A DNA stretch of 64,000 nt from contig CAZFCE010000001.1 of assembly GCA_964517605.1 (NCBI GenBank), forward strand, positions 62,001 to 126,000. Direction: 5' to 3'. Below are positions 1 to 6,932 of this stretch, in pieces. The stretch is from J095 sp964517605. Its GTDB lineage: Bacteria; Chloroflexota; Anaerolineae; 4572-78; J111. Under the pieces are notes generated by a model that searched no databases, was not told the origin of the DNA, and saw only the letters and a program-made list of their open reading frames with translations. Position 1 is the stretch's first letter; each line of letters starts with the position of its first letter. The position numbers and the translations under genes are program-made.

Positions 1-2328
1 CCCAACCTTACCTACGCGGCGTTTAAAAAATTTCACCAAACCTACTACCATCCCTCTAACAGCCGCATTTTCTTTTATGGCGATGACGACCCCGACCGCC
101 GGCTGGAACTGTTGCAAGCCTACTTGCAGGATTTTGAGTACAGCCCGGTAGCCAGCGAAGTTGAGTTGCAGCCGCCGTTTGAGCAGCCCCGGCGCGTTAC
201 TTACCCCTACGATGCCGGCGACGAGGCTGTGGCCCGGCAAAAAAGCTACCTTACCGTTAACTGGCTGCTGCCCGAAAACGCCGATACCACCCTGTCGCTC
301 AGTTTGGCGGCGCTGGCCTATATTCTGGTGGGCACGCCCGCCTCGCCGCTACGCAAGGCGCTGATTGATTCCGGTTTGGGCGAAAACATGGCCGGCGGCG
401 GGCTGGAGGATGAACTACGCCAGCTTTTGTTTTCAACCGGCCTTAAAAACATCAACGCCGCCAATGCCGAGGCCGTGGAGCGGCTGATTTTAGACACGCT
501 GGCGGCGCTGGTTGAACACGGCCTGGAATCCGATATGATTGAAGCGGCGCTCAACACCTTTGAGTTCCGGCTGCGCGAAAACAACACCGGCAGCTTTCCG
601 CGCGGGCTATCGCTGATGCTGCACGCGCTCACTACCTGGCTGTACGGCGGCGACCCGCTGGCTCCGCTGGCTTTTGAAGCGCCGCTGGCGGCCATCCGCC
701 AAAACCTGGCCGCCAATCCCCGCTATTTTGAGGGTTTGATTGACCGCCACCTGTTGCAAAACCAACACCGGGTAACGCTCCGGCTTGAGCCTGACGGTAC
801 GTTGCGCCGGCAGGAAGATGCCGCCGAAGCGGCCCGGCTGGCTGCCGTTAAAGCCCAACTGAGCCAGGCCGATTTACAGCAGGTTATCGCCGATACCCAA
901 AAACTCAAGGCCATGCAGGCTGCGCCGGATTCGCCCGAAGCGTTGGCGACCATTCCCTGCCTGGCCCTGTCCGATTTGGACCGGCAGGGCAAAATCATCC
1001 CGCTGGCTGTGTTTGATCAGGCCGGCAGCCGGGTGCTGTACCACGATCTGTTTACCAACGGCATTGTGTATCTGGATGCCGGTTTTAACCTGCACGCCCT
1101 GCCGCAAGACCTGCTGCCCTACGTGCCGCTGTTTGGGCAATCGCTGGTAAAAATTGGCACGGATAAAGAGGATTTTGTAAAACTGTCGCAGCGGATTGGC
1201 CGCAAAACCGGCGGCATCTGGCCCTCAACCTTTATTTCGGCGGTGCGCCACCGCGCCGAGGGCGAATTGTGGCTGTTTTTGCGCGGCAAAGCCACGCTGG
1301 CCCAAACCGATGATATGCTGGCCATTATGCGCGATGTGCTGCTATCGCTTAAGCTGGACAACCGCGACCGCTTTAAGCAGATGGTGCTCGAAACCAAAGC
1401 CAGCGTAGAAAGCGGCCTCATCCCCGGCGGGCATGGCGTGGTTAATGCCCGGCTGCGGGCCAACTTTAACGAGGCCGACTGGGTAGAGGAGCAAATGGGC
1501 GGGGTAAGCTACCTGTTCTTTTTGCGCCAACTGGCGCAGGATGTGGAGCGCAACTGGCCCGCCGTGCTGGAGAAATTAGAGTCCATCCGCCGCATCTTAA
1601 TCAACCAGAACGCCATGCTGGTCAATGTTACGGTAAATGCCGATGGCTGGCAGCAATTCCAGCCCAAACTCACCGAGTTTATTGCCGCTATGCCGGCGCA
1701 GCCGTTCAGTTTGGCCCGCTGGACGCCCGGCCCGGCCTTTGGCCCGGAAGGGTTAACCATTCCGGCGCAGGTAAATTATGTGGGCAAAGGCGCTAACCTG
1801 TACAATTTGGGCTACAACTTGCACGGCTCGCACCTGGCTATTACCAACTTTTTGCGCACCACCTGGCTGTGGGAACGGGTGCGGGTGCAGGGCGGCGCTT
1901 ACGGCGGCTTTTGCCAGTTTGATACCCATTCCGGCGTGTTCAGCTACCTGTCCTACCGCGACCCCAACCTGCTGGACACGCTGGCCAATTACGATGACGC
2001 CAGCCGGTTTTTGCGGGATGTCCATTTATCGGCGGATGATGTAACCAAGAGCATCATTGGCGGCATCAGCGCGCTGGATAGCTACCAACTGCCCGACGCC
2101 AAAGGGTACACCTCGATGGTGCGTTACCTGTTGGGCGTTTCCGAAGAGGAGCGCCAGCAGCGCCGCGAACAATTGCTGTCTACCACGCCCGCCGATTTTC
2201 GGGACTTTGCCGAGGTACTGGCCCGGGTAAATGAGCGCGGGCTGGTGGTGGTGCTGGGCGCTAAAGAGGCCATAGAGCAGGCCAACGCCGCGCGCGGCAA
2301 CTGGCTAAATGTAAAGAAGGTGCTGTGA
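1..2328 (+). CDS. M16C (presequence protease PreP-like) metallopeptidase, 5' partial
   Basis: The frame is open from base 1 to the TGA at 2326-2328, so the N-terminus, including the HxxEH zinc site expected in the first M16 domain, lies outside the window. The visible start reads PNLTYAAFKKFHQTYYHPSN, the typical M16 stretch preceding FFYGD. The rest matches the long C-terminal half of the M16C family: a helical linker region (M16C-associated domain) followed by the two inactive M16-fold domains, with the late segment GGAYGGF typical of the family. Family members degrade short unstructured peptides inside a closed two-bowl chamber. About 775 residues are visible, against roughly 970 for whole bacterial relatives. 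The stop overlaps the next start, so the glycosylase is probably translationally coupled. Identity to the M16C group is firm; the exact substrate is not knowable from this. Confidence 0.9.
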   Translation, partial: PNLTYAAFKKFHQTYYHPSNSRIFFYGDDDPDRRLELLQAYLQDFEYSPVASEVELQPPFEQPRRVTYPYDAGDEAVARQKSYLTVNWLLPENADTTLSLSLAALAYILVGTPASPLRKALIDSGLGENMAGGGLEDELRQLLFSTGLKNINAANAEAVERLILDTLAALVEHGLESDMIEAALNTFEFRLRENNTGSFPRGLSLMLHALTTWLYGGDPLAPLAFEAPLAAIRQNLAANPRYFEGLIDRHLLQNQHRVTLRLEPDGTLRRQEDAAEAARLAAVKAQLSQADLQQVIADTQKLKAMQAAPDSPEALATIPCLALSDLDRQGKIIPLAVFDQAGSRVLYHDLFTNGIVYLDAGFNLHALPQDLLPYVPLFGQSLVKIGTDKEDFVKLSQRIGRKTGGIWPSTFISAVRHRAEGELWLFLRGKATLAQTDDMLAIMRDVLLSLKLDNRDRFKQMVLETKASVESGLIPGGHGVVNARLRANFNEADWVEEQMGGVSYLFFLRQLAQDVERNWPAVLEKLESIRRILINQNAMLVNVTVNADGWQQFQPKLTEFIAAMPAQPFSLARWTPGPAFGPEGLTIPAQVNYVGKGANLYNLGYNLHGSHLAITNFLRTTWLWERVRVQGGAYGGFCQFDTHSGVFSYLSYRDPNLLDTLANYDDASRFLRDVHLSADDVTKSIIGGISALDSYQLPDAKGYTSMVRYLLGVSEEERQQRREQLLSTTPADFRDFAEVLARVNERGLVVVLGAKEAIEQANAARGNWLNVKKVL

Positions 2329-2915
2329 GTTTTTTGCCGCAACCTGACCACCCCATTTTAACGCCGGATTTTTTTGCCCGGCCCACGCTGCGGGTGGCCC
2401 GCGATTTGCTGGGCCAACGGCTGGTGCGCCAGTTTAACGGGCAACGGCTGTGCGGCCTGATTGTTGAAACCGAAGCCTATGTTGGCTCCGCCGATACCGC
2501 CTGCCACGCCAGCAAAGGGCGCACCGCCCGCACCGAAACAATGTTCGGGCCGCCCGGCCACGCCTACGTATACCTGATTTACGGCATGTACCACATGCTC
2601 AATTTAGTTACCGAAGCCCCGGATTTTCCGGCGGCGGTGCTGATCAGGGCGGTGGAGCCGCTGGCCGGGTTGGCGGCGGGCAAAAACGCCACCAACGGGC
2701 CGGGCAAACTGTGCCGGGCCTTGGGCATTGACCGCACCCTGAACGGTTGGCCAGTGACAAGCGGGCAGCAGTTGTGGCTTGAAGCCGCGCCGCCCGCGCC
2801 TAATAGCGCCGTAGCCACCGGCCCGCGCGTGGGCGTTAACTACGCCGCCCCCGCCGACCGCGACGCGCCGTGGCGGTTTTGGCTGCGCGATAATCCGTTT
2901 GTTTCCAAAGGCTAA
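2325..2915 (+). CDS. mpg: DNA-3-methyladenine glycosylase, AAG/MPG family
   Basis: This 196-residue protein has the size and motif order of bacterial alkyladenine glycosylases: the LxVETEAY motif at about residues 46-52, where E50 aligns with the water-activating Glu of human AAG, then MFGPPGHAYVYLIYGMYHML at 73-92, the family's DNA-binding and active-site segment, and the conserved AVLIRAVEPL near 105. The family flips and excises alkylated purines in base-excision repair, without lyase activity. The GTG start at 2325 shares bases with the upstream TGA (GTGA), an arrangement typical of coupled translation. No frameshift or missing motif is seen. A strong bidirectional hairpin follows 30 bases after the stop. 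Confidence 0.93.
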   Translation: MSFLPQPDHPILTPDFFARPTLRVARDLLGQRLVRQFNGQRLCGLIVETEAYVGSADTACHASKGRTARTETMFGPPGHAYVYLIYGMYHMLNLVTEAPDFPAAVLIRAVEPLAGLAAGKNATNGPGKLCRALGIDRTLNGWPVTSGQQLWLEAAPPAPNSAVATGPRVGVNYAAPADRDAPWRFWLRDNPFVSKG

Positions 2916-2944
2916 GGGCGCAACCACGCCGGATTGCCAAATAA

Positions 2945-2983
2945 AAAAAGTCCCCGGCACTCTTTAAGAGCCGGGGACTTTTT
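2945..2983. terminator. Bidirectional intrinsic terminator between convergent genes
   Basis: AAAAAGTCCCCGGC (2945-2958) pairs perfectly with GCCGGGGACTTTTT (2970-2983), an 14-bp stem with an 11-nt loop. The A-run and T-run make it work on both strands. It sits between mpg (plus) and the small gene on the minus strand, so it probably ends both transcripts. Confidence 0.85.
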
Positions 2984-2996
2984 GGTAGGCCATTGG

Positions 2997-3326
2997 TTAT
3001 TTGGGGGAGTGGCCGGATGGTAGAAAAAACTGAAAATTAGTGCCGGCCGGCACCAGATGTTCCTCGTAATCCTGCACCAGCTTGAGCAGCGTTTCTTTGC
3101 CTTCCACCCATTCGGGCTGGCGCAAAAGGGCGCGCAAATCCTTATCATCCTGGGTTTTAAACACCAGCATCCGCAGAGGATAATTGCCGTAGGCGGTGTG
3201 CCAGCCTTCAACCATCAACAACCCCACATTTTGCAGGCGGGGCAAAAACTCGCCCAACACATAGCGGTAATATTCCGTTTCACGGTTGGGTTTAATGTTG
3301 TAACTTATCAGTAACTTTAAGTCCAT
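2997..3326 (-). CDS. Small conserved protein, possible dimeric alpha/beta-barrel fold
   Basis: A 109-residue soluble protein starting MDLKLLISYNIKPNRETEYYRYV. The ATG at 3326 was chosen over a TTG one codon upstream because an AGGG ribosome-binding site lies about 9 bases before it and a good promoter lies further upstream. The pattern (strand with KPNxxxEYxxYVxxxxxP near the start, central strands around MVEGWHTAYG and MLVFKT, last helix ending in a second YEEHLVP segment) resembles dimeric ferredoxin-like monooxygenase/NIPSNAP-type proteins, but I recognise no diagnostic catalytic residue. It has no signal peptide or membrane segment. It faces mpg tail to tail and has its own promoter. Function unknown. 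Confidence 0.75.
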   Translation of the reverse strand: MDLKLLISYNIKPNRETEYYRYVLGEFLPRLQNVGLLMVEGWHTAYGNYPLRMLVFKTQDDKDLRALLRQPEWVEGKETLLKLVQDYEEHLVPAGTNFQFFLPSGHSPK

Positions 3327-3395
3327 CAATAACCCTGTGGTGGGCCTGCCCCTGAATTTTTATTATGCCGAGAGTGGAAAAATTTACCGGCTGTA

Positions 3396-3425
3396 ATTAT
3401 AACATGCCGGGGATGAATTCGCCAA
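3396..3425 (-). promoter_or_regulatory. Sigma70-type promoter for the small minus-strand gene
   Basis: On the minus strand a perfect -10 TATAAT (3396-3401), extended by TG at 3403-3404, lies 18 bp from TTGGCG (3420-3425). The predicted transcript would start near 3389, about 60 bases before the ATG at 3326. Confidence 0.65.
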
Positions 3426-3504
3426 TCATTTTTAGGTTACGCTGATTTTATAACACCTTGCGCGCCAAAGATTGAAACTTGGCTCATGATTAGAACAAGT
3501 GCTA

Positions 3505-3586
3505 AAGTGACCGGCACTTATCGCTATATAATGGGATAACCTCTAAAAAATGCGTTTTACCGGAAAAACCAAAGTGCCGGTCACTT
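3505..3586. repeat. Inverted pair of a 15-bp interspersed repeat
   Basis: AAGTGACCGGCACTT (3505-3519) recurs in inverted form as AAGTGCCGGTCACTT (3572-3586), separated by 52 bases. The same two arms occur again as a tight hairpin after msrB (6430-6463), so this is a dispersed element and not a one-off. The wide loop here makes a terminator less likely. The surrounding 3330-3660 stretch holds the small gene's promoter and no plausible gene. Confidence 0.75.
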
Positions 3587-3660
3587 GACTTAACAGAGAA
3601 AAACCAGAGAAACCTCTGCAACCTCAACGCCCTGGCGGTGTTTAACACCCTCGTGGCCGG

Positions 3661-3820
3661 CACCAAAACTTGAAGTTTTGGTCCAAAACTTCAAGTTTAC
3701 GGCCAGAACTTCAAGTTTAGCGCAAAAACTTCAAGTTCAGAACCAAAACTTCGAGTTTACGGCCAAAACTTCAAGTTTAGCGCAAAAACTTCAAGTTTAC
3801 GGCCAAAACTTCAAGTTTTA
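3661..3820. repeat. Eight-unit 20-bp tandem array of a dyad-symmetric motif
   Basis: Eight consecutive units of exactly 20 bp, each holding the near-palindrome AAAACTTCAAGTTT at the same offset. The six-base spacers are themselves reused (ACGGCC three times, AGCGCA twice). Unit cores differ by at most one base from the consensus; the first has G in place of C at the dyad centre. A 20-bp period is not a multiple of three, so this is not coding, and it is close to two helical turns. The last unit ends three bases before a consensus promoter -35 (3824), so the array could be a row of binding sites for one dimeric regulator. A DNA-structural role is the alternative. Confidence 0.9.
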
Positions 3821-3823
3821 GGA

Positions 3824-3853
3824 TTGATAACTTGCGCCGGTGTGCAGTATAAT
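3824..3853 (+). promoter_or_regulatory. Consensus promoter for the Thr/Pro-linker membrane protein
   Basis: TTGATA (3824-3829), an 18-bp spacer and a perfect TATAAT (3848-3853). The start GTG lies at 3887, preceded by AGAAGGCAGG (3871-3880). The promoter abuts the 20-bp repeat array, so that array occupies the position of upstream activator or operator sites. Confidence 0.8.
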
Positions 3854-3886
3854 ACCCGCTAATTCTTGCCAGAAGGCAGGTGCATT

Positions 3887-4588
3887 GTGAAAAAAACTTA
3901 CCTGTTGATTGCCGGCGGAGTGGTGCTGGTTTTGGGGGTGGCGGTGTTGGCCATTGCCGGAGCCGTAAGCGCGGTGTGGCTGGTGAGCCGCGCCATTATC
4001 CCCACCGCCACCGCTACGCCATCGCCGACGGCTACCTTTACGCCCACCGCCACCTTTACGCCCACGGCGACGCCATCGCCAACGGTTACGGTTACACCCA
4101 CGCCCACCGCCAGCCCCACGCCATTGCCCACGGCCACGCCGCCGCCCACCGCTACCCCGCCGCCTACGGCCACGCCCCGGCCCACGGCCATTCCGCCTAC
4201 GCCCGCGCCTACCGCTACGCCCGTGCCGCCGGCTTTTCCGTTTGTGGTTAAGGAATCTGACACCTTTGATACCAACCACCATGATTTTGATGTGTACGTG
4301 GCCGTGATTGATGCCAAAAACCATCCGCAGGGCAACTACCGTGTGGTGGGCACGCACAGCAGCGGGCTGCAAGTAACCAGCGCCCCCAGCGCCGGTGATT
4401 GGACGGAAAACAGCGGGGCCAAGCATTACAAGGCCGGGAACATCAAGTTTGAGTCCCTCAACTCGCCTACCGGCAACTGGACTTTGCAACTGGTCAATGC
4501 CGATGGCCAGCTGGTGGCCCCGCCGGTTCAGTACGATTTTAACGCCGAGGCTCCAAGCTGGCATTTTATCATTTACCAGCGTGATTAA
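3887..4588 (+). CDS. Membrane-anchored extracytoplasmic protein with Thr/Pro-rich stalk
   Basis: About 233 residues starting GTG-AAA-AAA at 3887. This start was chosen because AGAAGGCAGG lies 6 bases upstream and the start codon is followed by Lys-Lys and a hydrophobic segment; the earlier in-frame TTG at 3866 precedes that ribosome-binding site. Order: uncleaved signal anchor (about residues 5-33), a low-complexity stalk of TPTATPSPTATFTP-type repeats (about 40-115), then a compact C-terminal domain of about 115 residues rich in Asp, Tyr and Trp that I cannot assign. Such stalks are common in Chloroflexota surface proteins and probably hold the domain away from the membrane. The MFS gene follows 37 bases later, so co-transcription is likely. 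Confidence 0.82.
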   Translation: MKKTYLLIAGGVVLVLGVAVLAIAGAVSAVWLVSRAIIPTATATPSPTATFTPTATFTPTATPSPTVTVTPTPTASPTPLPTATPPPTATPPPTATPRPTAIPPTPAPTATPVPPAFPFVVKESDTFDTNHHDFDVYVAVIDAKNHPQGNYRVVGTHSSGLQVTSAPSAGDWTENSGAKHYKAGNIKFESLNSPTGNWTLQLVNADGQLVAPPVQYDFNAEAPSWHFIIYQRD

Positions 4589-4625
4589 CGCCGCTGCGAC
4601 CACCAGAAAAAGGATTGCCTGCGCT

Positions 4626-5825
4626 ATGCCCGGACGCGCCCGGATTTTTATATTTTTTACTGCAGCCTATTTTCTCTCGTATTTTTACCGCTCGGCCAAC
4701 GCCGTTATTGCGTCCAACCTGGCCCACGAGTTGGGCCTGGATGCCGCCCGGCTGGGGTTGATGACCAGCCTGTTTTTTGCCACGTTTGCTCTGGCCCAAA
4801 TTCCAATGGGCATGGGGCTGGATTATTGGGGGCCGCGCCGGGTGACTTCGGGGTTGATGCTGGTGGGGGCCGTGGGCAGCCTGATTTTTGCTGCCGCGTC
4901 CTCGTTTGGGCTGCTGGCGTTGGGGCGGGCGCTGATTGGGTTGGGCATGGCCGGGGTGTTGGTGGGCGCGTTTAAGGCCATTGACCGGTGGTTTCCGCCG
5001 GGCCGGTTTGCCACCGTTACCGGCCTGGTGGTGGGGATTGGTTCGTTGGGCGCGTTGGCCGCGGCTACCCCGCTGGCCTGGTTAAATCATCAATTGGGGT
5101 GGCGGGTTGTGTTTGCGGTTGGGTCGGTGGTGACGCTGCTGGTGGCGCTGGCGATTATGGGCTTAACGCGCAACTCGCCGCCGGGCGTGCCGGGGGTAAG
5201 CAGCCGGCAGCAGGGCGGCCATTTGGGCCGGGCGCTGGCCGATATTCGCTTTTGGCGGATTGCGCCGCTGGCGTTTTTTATGGCCGGCACATTTTTGGCG
5301 TTTCAGGGGTTGTGGGCCGGCCCTTACCTGTTTGATGTGCTGCGGCTGGACGAAATCAGGGCCGGCAATGCGTTACTGCTGCTGGGGTTGGGGGCCACGG
5401 TGGGGTATATGGCTTCGGGCTGGCTGGCGGATAAGTTTGGGCTGGCGCGGGTAATTGTTGCCAGCGTGGCCGTGTTTGCCGTTTGCCAGGCGCTGCTGGC
5501 GGCGCTGCCGCCGTTATGGCTGGTGCAACCGGTTTACGGCGTGTTTGGCTTTACCGGCGCGTTCAACGTGATGATTCTGGCTTATGGCCGGCAGGTTTTT
5601 CCCCCGGAAATCACCGCGCGAGTGGTTTCGGCGGTTAATTTGTTTGGGATTGGCGGCACGTTTGTGTTGCAATGGACGCAGGGGTTGATTATTGGCTCCT
5701 TTCCGGCCACCGCCGCCGGGCACTATCCGCCGCCGGCTTACGCCACGGCGCTGGGATTTACCGCCGTGGGCACGCTATTGGCGCTGCTGTGGTATTTGCC
5801 GCTGGCCCGGTCGCCGCAAAAATAA
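4626..5825 (+). CDS. Major facilitator superfamily transporter
   Basis: A 399-residue polytopic protein with about 12 hydrophobic segments. The first loop carries the MFS motif A variant GLDYWGPRRV (about residues 63-72), and a related loop (GWLADKFGLARV) occurs in the second half, as expected from the internal duplication of the fold. An in-frame opening continues upstream to 4395 but overlaps the preceding gene in another frame; the ATG at 4626 starts just before the first membrane segment. It exchanges or exports small molecules across the inner membrane; the substrate cannot be told. It probably belongs to the transcript from the promoter at 3824-3853. Confidence 0.88.
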   Translation: MPGRARIFIFFTAAYFLSYFYRSANAVIASNLAHELGLDAARLGLMTSLFFATFALAQIPMGMGLDYWGPRRVTSGLMLVGAVGSLIFAAASSFGLLALGRALIGLGMAGVLVGAFKAIDRWFPPGRFATVTGLVVGIGSLGALAAATPLAWLNHQLGWRVVFAVGSVVTLLVALAIMGLTRNSPPGVPGVSSRQQGGHLGRALADIRFWRIAPLAFFMAGTFLAFQGLWAGPYLFDVLRLDEIRAGNALLLLGLGATVGYMASGWLADKFGLARVIVASVAVFAVCQALLAALPPLWLVQPVYGVFGFTGAFNVMILAYGRQVFPPEITARVVSAVNLFGIGGTFVLQWTQGLIIGSFPATAAGHYPPPAYATALGFTAVGTLLALLWYLPLARSPQK

Positions 5826-5917
5826 GCCTTTTCCCGCTTCATAAAAATTTAATCTGTTTGCCGTAGGATAACCGATACCGGTTAATTGGGCATTCAATAG
5901 CGTTAAGGGGGGAAATT

Positions 5918-6322
5918 ATGGCAACCAGACTAAAAATAACAAAAACCGAAGCGGAATGGCAACAGCAGCTAACGCCGGAGCAGTTCCGAATAACCCGCCA
6001 AAAAGGCACCGAGCGCGCCTTTACCGGCCAATACTACAATTCCAAAGAGGCGGGCGTTTACCGGTGCGCGTGCTGCGGGGCCGAATTGTTCAGTTCTGAA
6101 ACCAAGTATGATTCCGGCAGCGGTTGGCCCAGCTTTTGGTCGCCGCTAAAGGCGGAGAATTTGCGGGTTGAGCCGGATGACAGCCTGCTAATGCGCCGCA
6201 CCGAGGTGTTGTGCGCCGCCTGTGACGCGCACCTGGGCCACGTGTTCGATGACGGCCCGGCTCCCACCGGCCTGCGGTTTTGCATCAACTCGGCGGCGCT
6301 GGATTTGGTGAAAAAGGAATAG
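5918..6322 (+). CDS. msrB: Peptide-methionine (R)-S-oxide reductase
   Basis: A 134-residue single-domain MsrB. Zinc ligands C50/C53 (CACCG) and C99/C102 (CAACDAHLGHVF), the SGSGWPSF substrate-pocket motif (66-73) and the catalytic Cys122 in RFCINS are all present. It reduces methionine-R-sulfoxide in oxidised proteins, recycled by thioredoxin. A strong AGGGGGGA ribosome-binding site precedes the ATG. It is a free-standing MsrB with no MsrA domain and no msrA nearby. A palindromic hairpin follows the gene at 6430-6463. Confidence 0.96.
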   Translation: MATRLKITKTEAEWQQQLTPEQFRITRQKGTERAFTGQYYNSKEAGVYRCACCGAELFSSETKYDSGSGWPSFWSPLKAENLRVEPDDSLLMRRTEVLCAACDAHLGHVFDDGPAPTGLRFCINSAALDLVKKE

Positions 6323-6428
6323 CTTTAGGGCAGCGTAACCGGCGCAGCCGGAGCATATGGGATGATACTACTCACCCAAAAGGATGATTATACCCACCCG
6401 CCGGCGTAGGTTACGTTTCTATAAGCGC

Positions 6429-6464
6429 AAAGTGACCGGCACTTTATTAAGTGCCGGTCACTTA
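6429..6464 (+). terminator. Hairpin after msrB built from the dispersed 15-bp repeat
   Basis: AAGTGACCGGCACTT (6430-6444) pairs with AAGTGCCGGTCACTT (6449-6463) across a 4-nt loop. It is positioned as a terminator 107 bases after msrB but lacks a clear T-run. The same arms occur apart at 3505-3586, so it may be a repeat element recruited as a transcript end. Confidence 0.55.
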
Positions 6465-6469
6465 TTATG

Positions 6470-6490
6470 GGTCACGTTTGAAACGTGACC
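6470..6490. repeat. Perfect short palindrome
   Basis: GGTCACGTTT and AAACGTGACC flank a single central G. A related sequence with longer arms is found at 6889-6925, so this appears to be a second dispersed palindrome family. Too small a loop for a simple RNA hairpin; a DNA-binding site is possible. Confidence 0.7.
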
Positions 6491-6524
6491 GGTAACCGGA
6501 ATTTTTACCCTACACCCGAAAAAA

Positions 6525-6602
6525 TATGACCCGGTCATAATTATTTTTGACTGGGTCATAAATTTTTTTGACCAGGTCATATTTATTTATGACCGGGTCA
6601 AA
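6525..6602. repeat. Four dyad motifs GACCnGGTC at exact 21-bp spacing
   Basis: GACCCGGTC (6528), GACTGGGTC (6549), GACCAGGTC (6570) and GACCGGGTC (6591) start exactly 21 bases apart, with AT-rich spacers. The motifs vary around the dyad but keep symmetry in three of four. Twenty-one bp is two helical turns, so all sites face one side of the DNA; it is also a multiple of three, and on the minus strand the array reads as a 7-residue repeat (YDxVxxx), but that frame has no gene-like context. Confidence 0.85.
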
Positions 6603-6715
6603 AATAAGCAACGTCTGGCCATCATCGCCGGGCGTTTTAATGCCTTCCAGCCCGCACGGGCCACTGGAGGCTGGCTTAGTGTTTATCCGTAAATTCGGAA
6701 AAACGCCCCCACCCC

Positions 6716-6836
6716 CGGCCCCTCCCCCAAATTTGGGGGAGGGGAGATTGAGAAATTTGGTGTCACATTCGGGCGCAAAGCGCCCGAATGTGACACCTTC
6801 TCCTTGAATTCCCCCCTTCCCTGTGGGAAGGGGGGC
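6716..6836. repeat. Cluster of three strong palindromes in a G/C-run repeat element
   Basis: Three hairpins in 120 bp: a perfect palindrome of CCCCTCCCCCAAA and its complement (6719-6744), an 18-bp stem GGTGTCACATTCGGGCGC (6759-6776) with loop AAA and its complement (6780-6797), and CCCCCCTTCCC (6811-6821) with loop TGT and complement (6825-6835). It resembles the SPNLGEG-type intergenic repeats known from several filamentous bacterial genomes. I see no terminal direct repeats or transposase. The whole 6323-6930 interval holds only such repeats and no supported gene. Confidence 0.75.
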
Positions 6837-6888
6837 CAGGGGGGATGGGGTAAAAAATATTTTACGGATAGACACTTATTCATGCTGA

Positions 6889-6932
6889 CAGTAGTAGGTC
6901 ACGTTTTAAACGTGGCCTACTACTGTTTTTTT
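6889..6932. terminator. Long hairpin with T-run at the 3' side of the TIR-WD40 gene
   Basis: CAGTAGTAGGTCACGTTT (6889-6906) pairs, with one wobble, with AAACGTGGCCTACTACTG (6908-6925), followed by seven T on the plus strand. It lies immediately after the minus-strand stop (6931-6933). The T-run favours plus-strand termination; on the minus strand the hairpin comes right after the stop without a U-tract. It shares its core with the palindrome at 6470-6490. Confidence 0.5.

Noticed and set aside
3661..3820. CRISPR-like repeat array
   Set aside because: Units are 20 bp with only six bases between dyad cores, the spacers recur, and there are no cas genes.
4395..4625. Longer N-terminus for the MFS transporter
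   Set aside because: The extra 77 codons overlap the preceding gene out of frame and are not membrane-like; the ATG at 4626 begins just before the first membrane segment.
6510..6875. Small minus-strand gene with a 7-residue repeat
   Set aside because: The repeat is the translated 21-bp dyad array and the rest is the G/C-run hairpin cluster; no ribosome-binding site or family match.
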